Shown in pieces: positions 25,972 to 34,059 of a stretch of DNA of 64,000 nucleotides (position 1 is its first letter; every line of letters begins with the position of its first letter). Location of the stretch: positions 438,023 to 502,022 of the forward strand of contig MKVQ01000004.1 of assembly GCA_001899635.1 (NCBI GenBank), read 5' to 3'. The notes under the pieces were generated by a model that had not been told where the DNA came from, did not search any database, and saw only the letters and a list, made by a program, of their open reading frames with translations. Made by a program: the position numbers and the translations under genes. This DNA comes from Myxococcales bacterium 68-20. Its GTDB lineage: Bacteria; Myxococcota_A; Polyangia; Polyangiales; Polyangiaceae.

Positions 25972-27408
25972 CTACAGCGTGTTGACAGTACCTGCCACCA
26001 CCACCCTTCTCGGGTGTCGGGCATAAGCCCTTCCTGCCTCAACGAGGGAAGTTTCACGGATGACGAGGAGTCGTCCGTCAGCGCTTCCCTCTCCACAGGC
26101 GTTTCGCGTCTCCGCGTGCTTCGCGGCGACGTGAGACCGACAGCCTGGCGCGGCCACGGACGCGGTCGCGCCATAGCTCGCCAGGTTCGCTGCAGCGTTG
26201 GTGTCGCGGTCGGCCTCGTGCCCGCAACGGCCGCAGCGAAACGTGCGCTCGCTGAGCGCGAGCTTCTCTCCGACGTGACCACAAGTGTTGCAGCGGCGGG
26301 TGCTGGGAAAGAATCGGTCGGCGACCATCAGCTCTGCTCCGCGCCACTTCATCTTGTAGGCCAGCACCGACGCAAACATCGCCCAGGCGCTGTCGGCCAA
26401 AGAGCGTGCGAGCGTCGTCTTCATCAGCCCCTTCGTGCAGAGGTCCTCAAGCACCAAGCGGCCGTGAGTCTTGGCCAGTCGGGTCGACTCCCGATGCACG
26501 AAGTCGCGACGAATCGCGCCGATGCGGGCGTGCATTTTCGCGAGCGCAGCGCGGGCACGAGCGCGATTTCTCGAGTCTCCTTTCTTGCGGCTGAGAGATT
26601 GGCTCGCCTTGCGAAGCGCCGGCAGAGAGTTGCGGAGAGGCTTCGGAGCGTCGATGCGCTCGACCTCGCGACCGCTCGCCTCCGCGAGCACGGCGAAGGT
26701 CGTGAGCCCCCGGTCGATGCCCACGACGGGACTGTCCAGCGGGCTCGCGTGCCGTAGCGCCGAGTGGAGCTCTTGCGCCGCGACGTTCATGCTCACCATC
26801 CAGCGTCCGCTCGAGCGGAGCGCGACGGTCGCGAACAGGATCTTCGCCCGCCCCTTCGCGAGCATCCTGCGAAGGCGACGCGTGCATTCGCGGACCGCCA
26901 GGTCTCCGAGCTTCGGCAATCGCAGCATCCGAGGGTCGTCGCCGACGCCGAGACGGATCGCACTCTTTGCGCCGTGTCCCTTGTTGCGCAGGCGGAACGA
27001 AGGACGGTCGCGCGTCTTCTTCTTGAAGCGAGGGAACCGCGCACGCTTGCCCTTGCGCTCTCCCTTTCGTCCCGCCGAGAAGGCAGCGAGCGCACTCCCG
27101 AGATCGACCGCGGCTTCCTCGAAGACCTGCTGGCAGACTTGCGTGCGCCACGGCAACCCGGGAGCGCCTGACTCATCCGCACCGGCCGCTGCGGTCGTCT
27201 TCCACCGGTTGAACGCGTTGATGAGGTCGAAGCCGGACCACGGCACGAACGGCGACGGCCCCTCGTCCGACTTCGACGCCAGCGCGTCGCGGACGAACGC
27301 CAGGCACTGGTTGAACGCGAAGCGCGCCGCGCCGACATGCCGCGCGAGCGCCTCGGCTTGCGACGGCGTCGGCTTCAGCGTGAAGCAGAACGTCGTGTGC
27401 CGCGTCAT
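25972..27408 (-). CDS. tnpB: TnpB RNA-guided nuclease (IS605/IS1341 OrfB)
   Basis: This is a 478-residue TnpB with a complete RuvC-type site: Asp232 (VVGIDRGLTTFAVL), Glu321 (GRLVLEDL) and Asp402 (ADRDTNAAANLA). The zinc finger has Cys373, Cys376, Cys392 and Cys395. The N-terminal part (SQAEALARHVGAARFAFNQCL) is the usual helix-turn-helix region. TnpB proteins are transposon-encoded nucleases guided by a right-end RNA. The protein is longer than most (often near 400 residues) because about 65 extra residues are read through the right end of the element. ATG 27408 overlaps the stop of the DDE transposase fragment, an unusual coupling. No TnpA (Y1 transposase) gene is nearby, so it would need help in trans for movement. 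Confidence 0.9.
   Translation of the reverse strand: MTRHTTFCFTLKPTPSQAEALARHVGAARFAFNQCLAFVRDALASKSDEGPSPFVPWSGFDLINAFNRWKTTAAAGADESGAPGLPWRTQVCQQVFEEAAVDLGSALAAFSAGRKGERKGKRARFPRFKKKTRDRPSFRLRNKGHGAKSAIRLGVGDDPRMLRLPKLGDLAVRECTRRLRRMLAKGRAKILFATVALRSSGRWMVSMNVAAQELHSALRHASPLDSPVVGIDRGLTTFAVLAEASGREVERIDAPKPLRNSLPALRKASQSLSRKKGDSRNRARARAALAKMHARIGAIRRDFVHRESTRLAKTHGRLVLEDLCTKGLMKTTLARSLADSAWAMFASVLAYKMKWRGAELMVADRFFPSTRRCNTCGHVGEKLALSERTFRCGRCGHEADRDTNAAANLASYGATASVAAPGCRSHVAAKHAETRNACGEGSADGRLLVIRETSLVEAGRAYARHPRRVVVAGTVNTL
25975..25989 (+). repeat. Terminal inverted repeat, tnpB end
   Basis: CAGCGTGTTGACAGT, inverted copy of 28130-28144. Read on the minus strand it also encodes the last five residues of TnpB (TVNTL); the TAG stop codon is completed by the TA target duplication and the next flanking base. 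Confidence 0.75.
25976..26060 (-). ncRNA. Putative TnpB guide RNA (omega RNA) scaffold
   Basis: The last part of tnpB can fold on the minus strand into successive small hairpins: CTTCC/GGAAG (26030-26051, with an inner CCTC/GAGG), GGGC/GCCC (26019-26030) and CACCC/GGGTG (26002-26016). Overlap of the guide RNA with the 3' end of tnpB is typical of this family. The exact 3' end and guide boundary cannot be fixed from one copy. Here the inverted repeat of the host element follows 13 bases after the last hairpin. Confidence 0.4.
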
Positions 27409-27962
27409 CCTCGCCCCCCCGTCAGCGCAACGAGCATCGCCGCGGTCGCGACGCCCCCCACGCCCACACCGTCGCGGCTCGCCACGAGCGTCTCCGCCTG
27501 CGTGATGTCGTGCGCTTCTCCTCCCGTGAGCACGTACCGAACGAGGCTCCCCCTCTCACTCACGACCGCGTGCAGCTTCGTCGTGAAGCCACCACGCGAG
27601 CGACCGAGTCCTTCGCTCTTTGCGAGACCTCCTTCGCGCCGCGCTCCCGCGGCATGCGGATGCGCCTTCACGATCGTGCTGTCGATGAGAAGAAAGCCGC
27701 GTTGTTCGACGGGGGACATCCGCGTGCGAAGCGACTCCCATCGACCTGCAACGGCCCACCGTCGATAGCGGCGGCAGATTCGACCCCACGGGCCGAAGCG
27801 TTTCGCCAAGTCGCGCCATGGAGCGCCCGTGCGCAAGATCCAGGCGACCGCTTCGAGAAACGATCGGAGATCGCCCTTCGATCCTCGGCGCGCGAGCGAC
27901 GTCACCACCGGCGCGATGCGTCGCCAGCGTTGCGCGTCGAAGAACTGCCTCGCGCCCCCCAT
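27405..27962 (-). pseudogene. IS5-family (IS427-like) DDE transposase, C-terminally truncated
   Basis: This is a 185-residue remnant. The N-terminal DUF4096-type region (DAQRWRRIAPVV, ILRTGAPWRDLAKRFGPW) and the first part of the DDE domain are present: the first catalytic Asp in LLIDSTIVKAHPHA, then GRSRGGFTTKLHAVV and GGEAHDITQAETL. After that the family normally continues to a second Asp (ADxxYD) and a Glu about 250 residues in; here the frame diverges and stops, and no such half is found downstream. It therefore lacks two catalytic residues and should be inactive. The stop TGA overlaps the tnpB start. Programmed frameshifting, common in this group, cannot rescue it because tnpB occupies the following DNA. 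Confidence 0.8.
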
Positions 27963-28129
27963 TTCCTAGGCACCGTAGCGCGCACTGAACATATGTCAAG
28001 GCAACTTGTCCCGTCTTCGATCGCCCTCAATCGCGTCTGCATCGCGGGCTCGCGTCGCGCTTCGATCTCATCACGCACGGAGCTCGAACGCGGCCGTAGT
28101 GAGCGAATCGCGCAGAGTAGATCCCTAGA

Positions 28130-28144
28130 ACTGTCAACACGCTC
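28130..28144 (-). repeat. Terminal inverted repeat, transposase end
   Basis: ACTGTCAACACGCTC on the plus strand, inverted copy of 25975-25989 with one mismatch. TA follows immediately at 28145, matching TA at 25973-25974. Confidence 0.75.
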
Positions 28145-28157
28145 TAGGATCGAACCC

Positions 28158-29330
28158 GTGGACCCGCTCTCGTGCACCGTCATGCCGTACGCGTGGGGCT
28201 CGCGCACGGCCATCGCGTCGCTCACCGGACGGCCGCCGAGCAACGGCCCCGAGGCGGAGCTGTGGATGGGCGCGCACCCCGTCGCGCCGTCGTTCGTCGC
28301 GCGTGACGGCGTTCGCGCGTCGCTCGAGGACGTCGTCGGGCGGGCTCCCCATCGCGAGCTCGGAGAAGTGGTCGTGCGCGAGCTCGGGCCGCGCCTTCCC
28401 TTCCTGCTCAAGGTGCTCGCCGCCGACGAGCCGCTCTCGCTTCAGGCGCACCCGGCGCTCGAGCAGGCGCACGCGGGGTTCGACGACGAAGATGCGCGCG
28501 GCGTCCCGGTCGACGCTCCGCACCGCAACTACAAGGACCGTTCGCACAAGCCCGAGCTCCTCTGCGCGCTCGGACCGTTCGAGGCGCTCTCCGGCTTTCG
28601 CCGCGTCGAGGAGACGCTCCGCCTCTTCGACGCGCTCGCGGTGCCCGAGCTCGAGCCGACGCTCGCGCCCCTGCGCGCATCTCCCGACGCACGCGGCCTC
28701 GCCGCGACGTTTCGCGCGCTCATGACGATGCCCGCCCCAAAGCGTGCGGGCGTGATCGACACCACACTCGCGGCGTGCCGTCGTCCCGGAGGCGCATTCG
28801 TCCGCGAGCGCGCCCTCGCGGTGCGGCTCGCGGCGATCCATCCCGGTGACATCGGCATCGTGAGCGCGCTCCTGCTCGAGCTGGTGCACCTCGAGGCCGG
28901 CGACGCGATCTACCTCGGGGCCGGCAACCTCCACGCGTACGTCCAGGGCACGGGCATCGAGATCATGGCGAGCTCGGACAACGTCCTCCGCGGCGGCCTG
29001 ACGAAGAAGCACGTCGACGTGCCAGAGCTCCTCCGCGTGCTCGACTTCGGCGCAGGACCGGCGGAGGTCCTCCGCGCCCGCGTGGTCGACGAGCACGAGT
29101 CCGTCTACGACACGCCCGCCCGCGAGTTCCGTCTCTCGCGGCTCCACGTCCGCGGCTCGATCAGGCGAACGACGAGCGGCCCCGAGATCCTCCTCGTGAC
29201 CGATGGCACGGCAACGGCGAACGGGGTCGCGCTCGCGAAGGGAGGCTCGGTCTTCGTCCCCGCCACGACGTCGAGCTACACGCTCGAGGGCGACGCGACG
29301 ATCTTCCGTGCCACGACCAACCTTCCGTAG
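28158..29330 (+). CDS. manA: Mannose-6-phosphate isomerase, class I
   Basis: This is a 390-residue enzyme that interconverts fructose 6-phosphate and mannose 6-phosphate, feeding GDP-mannose and exopolysaccharide synthesis in the cytoplasm. The conserved zinc-site residues are visible: Gln96 and His98 (LSLQAHPALEQA), Glu133 (HKPELL), His259 (GAGNLHAYVQG), with the catalytic Arg278 (NVLRGGLTKKHVDVPELL). The N-terminal PYAWGSRTAIA is the family signature. GTG 28158 has AGGA eight bases upstream. Only 13 bases separate the start from the end of the insertion element, so the original promoter has been displaced. Confidence 0.95.
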   Translation: MDPLSCTVMPYAWGSRTAIASLTGRPPSNGPEAELWMGAHPVAPSFVARDGVRASLEDVVGRAPHRELGEVVVRELGPRLPFLLKVLAADEPLSLQAHPALEQAHAGFDDEDARGVPVDAPHRNYKDRSHKPELLCALGPFEALSGFRRVEETLRLFDALAVPELEPTLAPLRASPDARGLAATFRALMTMPAPKRAGVIDTTLAACRRPGGAFVRERALAVRLAAIHPGDIGIVSALLLELVHLEAGDAIYLGAGNLHAYVQGTGIEIMASSDNVLRGGLTKKHVDVPELLRVLDFGAGPAEVLRARVVDEHESVYDTPAREFRLSRLHVRGSIRRTTSGPEILLVTDGTATANGVALAKGGSVFVPATTSSYTLEGDATIFRATTNLP

Positions 29331-29383
29331 CGCGATGCGAACACTCGAAGCGTCCGGCAAACCGACGTAGTAGCCTCTGCGCC

Positions 29384-30616
29384 ATGGCGTCCGTTCCCTT
29401 GCGACGAGATCCCGAGGCCACGCGCCGGACGATCGGCATCGTCCTCTACGTGCTCGGCATGCTCCTCGGAGGCTTTCTCCTCGTCGTGATGCTCTTCTTC
29501 CCCGCGCTGCTCTCGAAGCACGCCGATGTGGAGCTGGCCTCGCTCCTCCTCGGAGCGCTCTTCGCGCTGCCGATGCTCGTCGTCTACCTGTGGATCCCGT
29601 GGATCGTCGATCGCTACGATCCGGAACCGACGTGGGCGCTCGCGATGACGCTGGCCTGGGGAGGCATCGCGGCGTGCGGGTTCTCGGCGCTCGTGAACAC
29701 GACGGTGCACGCGTTCGGCGACGCGATGGGAGGTCCCGAGGTCGGCGACATCCTCTCCGCGTGCATCAGCGCGCCGCTCATCGAAGAGCTCACGAAGGGG
29801 ATGGCCGTCTTCTTCATGTTCTACTTCATGCGCCGCCAGTTCGACGGCGTCGTGGATGGCGTCATCTACGCGACGTTCGCTGCGCTCGGCTTCGCGGCGG
29901 TGGAGAACATCCTCTACTACGGCAACGCCGCCAAAGCGGAGATCCTCCAGAACAAGGAGGGCCTCTTCATCGGCACGTTCCTCGTGCGCGGCATCCTCGC
30001 GCCGTGGGGCCATCCGCTCTACACGTCGATGACGGGCCTCGGGTTCGGCATCGCCCGCGAGACGAACAAGACCTGGCTGAAGTGGATCGCGCCGCTCGGC
30101 GGCTACGCCTTCGCTGTGTTCCTCCACTCGGTCTGGAACACCGCCGCCACGCTCTCCGGCGATCTCGTGGCGCTGATGCTGCCGCTCTGGTTCCTCTTCG
30201 TCTTCGCGTTCTTTTGCCTCGTCATCTACATGGTCGTCCGCAAGGGACGGATCATCCGCGACCACCTCAAGGACGAGGTGCTCATGGGAAACCTGACGCA
30301 ATGGGAGCTCCAGCTCGTCACGTCTCCCGTCGGCCGCTGGCGCGCGACCTTCTCGTGGGGCGGCGGAGCGGGCCGCCGCTTCATCGACGCCGCCGCTCGC
30401 CTCGCGCTCAGCAAGTGGCACACGGGGCGCGCCACGCAGGGCCGCAAGCTCACCGTCAGCGCCGACATGATCTACCCGCTCCGCCAGGAGCTCGCGAAGC
30501 TCCGGGCCGAGGTCTCGCGCGCCCTCGGTCGCCCCGTGCAGCAGCCACAGCCCTGGAGCCCGGGCCAGCCACCGCCGTGGCAGCCCCCCGCGCAGCAGCA
30601 CCACTGGCGCCGCTGA
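29384..30616 (+). CDS. PrsW family intramembrane metalloprotease
   Basis: This is a 410-residue membrane protein with about eight hydrophobic helices in the first 290 residues. The PrsW motifs are present: EE at 134-135 (APLIEELTKG), Glu174 (FAAVENILYY), His210 (WGHPLYTSMTGLG) and His248 (FLHSVWN). Members cleave membrane-bound substrates such as anti-sigma factors; PrsW of Bacillus removes RsiW. The C-terminal 110 residues are cytoplasmic, ending in a Pro/Gln-rich tail. A role in processing one of the two membrane anti-sigma-like proteins in this window is possible but is only inference. Confidence 0.9.
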   Translation: MASVPLRRDPEATRRTIGIVLYVLGMLLGGFLLVVMLFFPALLSKHADVELASLLLGALFALPMLVVYLWIPWIVDRYDPEPTWALAMTLAWGGIAACGFSALVNTTVHAFGDAMGGPEVGDILSACISAPLIEELTKGMAVFFMFYFMRRQFDGVVDGVIYATFAALGFAAVENILYYGNAAKAEILQNKEGLFIGTFLVRGILAPWGHPLYTSMTGLGFGIARETNKTWLKWIAPLGGYAFAVFLHSVWNTAATLSGDLVALMLPLWFLFVFAFFCLVIYMVVRKGRIIRDHLKDEVLMGNLTQWELQLVTSPVGRWRATFSWGGGAGRRFIDAAARLALSKWHTGRATQGRKLTVSADMIYPLRQELAKLRAEVSRALGRPVQQPQPWSPGQPPPWQPPAQQHHWRR

Positions 30617-30875
30617 CGGACCAGCTCTCGAACGACGACCGACCGCCCGCGGGCTCGTCTCCGGCAACGAGGGGGCCGATGATCACCGACCGACTCCCGC
30701 CCGGCCCCGCCCCGGTGTGAGAACCGCGCGAGAGCGGCGGACGCCCCACGTCCTCGACGCACCGCGAAACCACGAAAACGCCACGGTTCCAGCAGACCGA
30801 AACGAGACGCGAAGGGACCTTGCCAGTCTTCGAATGGAGGCGTACCCGGACTCTTTCTTCCACGAAAGGGCTTCG

Positions 30876-33398
30876 ATGAGCATCCTCCTTCGCCGCCTCG
30901 GTCTCGCCTCCTTGGCCGTTGTCACCCTTCCCGTCTTGTTCGCCGCGTGCGGCGACGACGACTCCAACGCTGCTGGACCTGGACCGAACCCGGTCGAGGG
31001 CGGCACGCCCGATGGAGAGGCACCGCTCGAACCGTTCAAGGCATCGGTCCGGCGCACGTCGATGGGCGTCCCGCACGTGAAGGCCGATGACCTCGGCGGT
31101 GTCGGCTACGGCTACGGCTACGTCTTCGCCGAAGACAACCTCTGCATCCTCGAGGAGGAGATCCTCACCGTACGCGGCGAGCGCGCGAAGTACTTCGGCG
31201 ACGTCGCCTACGACCTCGGCAACACGGGCTCACGGAGCAACGTGAACAGCGACGCCGTCTATCGGATGCTCGCCACGCCGGAGGTCATCGCGAAGTCGCG
31301 CGCCACCCTCGACACCGAGATGCAGGCGATGGTCCGTGGCTATGCCGCAGGCGTCTCGCGCTACGTGCGCGAGATCAAGGCGGGCCAGCACGAGGGCCGC
31401 CATGCCGCCTGCCGGAACGAGCCGTGGGTGCGCACGATCAACGACGAGGACATGTACCTCCGCTTCTACAAGCTCGCCCTCCTCGGGAGCTCGGCGAACT
31501 TCATCGACGGCATCGCCGCGGCGCAGCCACTCAACGCTCACGTGGCTCCGCCGCCCGCGAACCTCGAGAAGGCCAAGACCGAGGTCGGGAAGGGCCTCGC
31601 CGAGATCGCGCCGAAGTTCATGGCGTATCGAAACGGCGAGGTCGGCAGCAACATGTACGCTTTCGGCAGCGAGGTCACCGGCGGCGGCGGGATCCAGTTC
31701 GGCAATCCGCACTTCCCCTGGTTCGGCGGCGAGCGCCTCTATCAGGTCCATCTCACCGTCCCGGGCAAGATGGACATCCAGGGCGCGTCGCTCTACGGCG
31801 TCCCGATCGTCTTGATCGGCTTCAACGAGAACTTCGCGTGGAGCCACACGGTGTCGACCGCGTATCGCTTCACGCCCTACGCGCTCACGCTCAAGGCAGG
31901 CGATCAGCTCACGTACATCCAGGATGACGTCGAGAAGAAGATCACCCCGGTGGACCTCTCGATCGAGGTGAAGGGCGAGGGCGCGCCCCGCGCGGTGCGT
32001 CTCTACAAGTCCGAATACGGGCCGATGATCTACCTCGGCAACTCGGCCTTCGACTGGACGCTGGAGAAGGCGTTCACGATCCGCGACGCGAACGCGGAGA
32101 ACTTCCGGCTCATCAAGCACTACGCCCGCTGGAACATGGCGAAGAACCTCGAGGAGTTCGCCAAGATCCAGGCCGAGGAGGTCGCGGTTCCGTGGGTCAA
32201 CACGACGGCCGCGGACAAGGAGGGCAACACCTACTACGCGGACATCACCGTCGTCCCCAACGTCACCGACACGCACGCGAAGAGCTGCGAGGTGTTCCTC
32301 CTCTCCGGGCTCCTCTCGGCGAACGCTCCGGGGCTCCCCCTCCTCGACGGCTCGAAGAAGGAATGTGACTGGAAGATCGATCCGGCCTCTCCACAGCCCG
32401 GCATCTTCCCCGCGTCGCAGCTCCCGAAGGTCGAGCGCAAGGACTGGGTCGTCAACTGCAACGACAGCTACTGGCTCACGAACACGAAGGCGCCCGTCAC
32501 CGGCTTCCCGAAGATCGTCGGCCGAGAGCAGTACCAGCAGACGCTCCGGTCGCGCCTCTGCCACCAGCAGGTCCTCGACCGCGTCGCGGGCACCGACGGC
32601 CTCGCCGGCACGAACGTGACCGCGGATCTGGTGAAGCAGATCGTCCTCGGATCGCGCGTCTTCTCGGCAGAGAAGTTCAAGGAGGAGGTCCTCCTCTCCG
32701 TCTGCGCCCAGCCGACGATCAGCCTCACCCGCGATCCGCTGACCGGCAAGGACGTCACCCCCGCGGAGAACATCTCGACCGCCGCCGCCTGCAGCGCGCT
32801 TCAGGCCTGGGACAACCGGAACAACCCCGACAGCAAGGGCAGCCTCGTCTGGGACGAGCTGTGGTTCCGGCTCGAGGCGCTCATCACCTCGACCAAGATC
32901 AGCTTCACGGTCCCGTTCAACGCGGCCGATCCGGTCAACACGCCGAACACGATGAACCTCGGGGCGCCCGAGGTGCAGCAGGCCTTCGCGGCGGCGATCC
33001 GCTCGGTGACGAAGGCGGGCTTCGCGGTCGACGCGCCGCGCTCGGCGTTCTCATGGCGCGCGGGCAAGGGCGGCCTCGGTGACCGCATCCCGGTCCCGGG
33101 CGGCTTCCAGCGCACGGGCAACTTCACGATCGCGCAGGTCGACGGCGTTCCGACGCTGCAACCCGACACGGGCTACGGCCCGATGCTCTACGGCAACAGC
33201 TACATGCAGGTCATCGCGTTCACGCCGAGCGGGCTCGATGCGAGCACGTTCGTGACCTACAGCCTGTCGACCGACCCGGCATCACCGCAGTACGACGACT
33301 ACTCGCGCGCCTACTCGCAGAAGCAGTGGCTCAAGGCCGCCTTCGTCGAGGCGGACATCGCGGCGGACACGAAGACGACGCTCGATCTCCAGCAGTAG
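30876..33398 (+). CDS. Penicillin acylase family lipoprotein
   Basis: This is an 840-residue precursor of an N-terminal nucleophile amidase. Lipobox VLFAAC marks lipid attachment. The small-subunit region (GVPHVKADDLGGVGYGYGYV, EDNLCILEEEILTVRGERAK) is followed by the autoprocessing site at Gly257-Ser258-Asn259 (GEVGSNMYAFG); Ser258 would become the nucleophile. GNPHFPWFGGERLYQVHLT and FAWSHTVSTAYRF belong to the large subunit. The closest groups are acyl-homoserine-lactone and lipopeptide (aculeacin) acylases, so cleavage of acyl chains from signals or antibiotics is likely. ATG 30876 has AAGGG upstream. A strong hairpin terminator follows. Confidence 0.92.
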   Translation: MSILLRRLGLASLAVVTLPVLFAACGDDDSNAAGPGPNPVEGGTPDGEAPLEPFKASVRRTSMGVPHVKADDLGGVGYGYGYVFAEDNLCILEEEILTVRGERAKYFGDVAYDLGNTGSRSNVNSDAVYRMLATPEVIAKSRATLDTEMQAMVRGYAAGVSRYVREIKAGQHEGRHAACRNEPWVRTINDEDMYLRFYKLALLGSSANFIDGIAAAQPLNAHVAPPPANLEKAKTEVGKGLAEIAPKFMAYRNGEVGSNMYAFGSEVTGGGGIQFGNPHFPWFGGERLYQVHLTVPGKMDIQGASLYGVPIVLIGFNENFAWSHTVSTAYRFTPYALTLKAGDQLTYIQDDVEKKITPVDLSIEVKGEGAPRAVRLYKSEYGPMIYLGNSAFDWTLEKAFTIRDANAENFRLIKHYARWNMAKNLEEFAKIQAEEVAVPWVNTTAADKEGNTYYADITVVPNVTDTHAKSCEVFLLSGLLSANAPGLPLLDGSKKECDWKIDPASPQPGIFPASQLPKVERKDWVVNCNDSYWLTNTKAPVTGFPKIVGREQYQQTLRSRLCHQQVLDRVAGTDGLAGTNVTADLVKQIVLGSRVFSAEKFKEEVLLSVCAQPTISLTRDPLTGKDVTPAENISTAAACSALQAWDNRNNPDSKGSLVWDELWFRLEALITSTKISFTVPFNAADPVNTPNTMNLGAPEVQQAFAAAIRSVTKAGFAVDAPRSAFSWRAGKGGLGDRIPVPGGFQRTGNFTIAQVDGVPTLQPDTGYGPMLYGNSYMQVIAFTPSGLDASTFVTYSLSTDPASPQYDDYSRAYSQKQWLKAAFVEADIAADTKTTLDLQQ

Positions 33399-33432
33399 AC
33401 ACGACTCGAGCGACGACTCGACGATGCGTAGA

Positions 33433-33470
33433 CGAAGCCCCCGCCTCTACCGTTGGAGGCGGGGGCTTCG
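33433..33470 (+). terminator. Rho-independent-type terminator after the acylase gene
   Basis: A perfect 15-bp stem (CGAAGCCCCCGCCTC) with an eight-base loop, 34 bases past the acylase stop and followed by TCGTTT. Confidence 0.8.
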
Positions 33471-33553
33471 TCGTTTCGCGCGACTCACGACCGACGGCCG
33501 CGAGTGCCCGATCGAAGAGGCGCGCTTCTCGGCGACGCGTTAGAGTTGCGCGG

Positions 33554-33979
33554 GTGATTCATCAGGCGACGCCCGAGCGCGCGGGAACGATCGACAAGCT
33601 GGCGTGGGTCCACATCGAGGGGGGCCGACTGCTCGCGGTCCGGTCGCGCGGCAAGGACGCCTTCTTCCTCCCCGGCGGCAAGCGCGAGCCCGGAGAGTCG
33701 GACGAGCAAGCGCTCGTCCGCGAAGTCCAGGAGGAGCTCGGCGTCGATCTTCGGACCGAGACACTGAAGCCGCTGCACGTGTTCGAGGCCCAAGCACACG
33801 GCCAACCGGAAGGCGTGTTCGTGCGAATGACCTGCTTCACGGGCAACTACGTCGGCGAGCTGAAACCCTGCGCCGAGATCGAGGAGCTCGCGTGGCTCAC
33901 GAGCGCCGATCGCGAGCGGATGTCTCTCGTCACCCAGATCATCTTCGATTGGCTCCGCAAGCAGCAGCTACTGCCCTGA
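33554..33979 (+). CDS. Nudix hydrolase
   Basis: This is a 141-residue hydrolase with a complete Nudix box: GGKREPGESDEQALV followed by REVQEELGV, the GX5EX7REUXEEXGU pattern that binds the metal and a nucleoside-diphosphate-linked substrate. The N-terminal VHIEGGRLLAVRSRGKDAFFLPGG fits MutT-like members. Candidate substrates are oxidised or modified NTPs or NDP derivatives; the sequence does not decide. GTG 33554 gives the standard length, but a ribosome-binding site is not obvious. It stands alone between the acylase terminator and a convergent gene. Confidence 0.9.
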   Translation: MIHQATPERAGTIDKLAWVHIEGGRLLAVRSRGKDAFFLPGGKREPGESDEQALVREVQEELGVDLRTETLKPLHVFEAQAHGQPEGVFVRMTCFTGNYVGELKPCAEIEELAWLTSADRERMSLVTQIIFDWLRKQQLLP

Positions 33980-34059
33980 GTCCGGCGGATCGGGATGAGA
34001 CGAAGCGTTGGTCCGAAACACCAGACGGCTGGCAAACCTACTGAATCCAAAATCATGCG

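Larger units (their letters stand above)
25975..28144. mobile_element. Chimeric IS427-like element carrying tnpB
   Basis: The element is about 2.17 kb. It is bounded by 15-bp inverted repeats that match at 14 positions (differing only at the outermost base) and flanked by TA on both sides, as expected for the IS427 group of the IS5 family. Inside, both genes read on the minus strand: an N-terminal DDE transposase fragment (27405-27962) and a complete TnpB gene (to 25972). The C-terminal half of the DDE transposase is missing, replaced by tnpB. The element lies between the divergently read genes of the surface-protein locus and manA. Confidence 0.75.

Noticed and set aside
27405-27962. Programmed frameshift to give a full DDE transposase
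   Set aside because: IS427-type transposases can be frameshifted, but no second half (ADxxYD...E) exists in any frame of the following DNA, which encodes TnpB.
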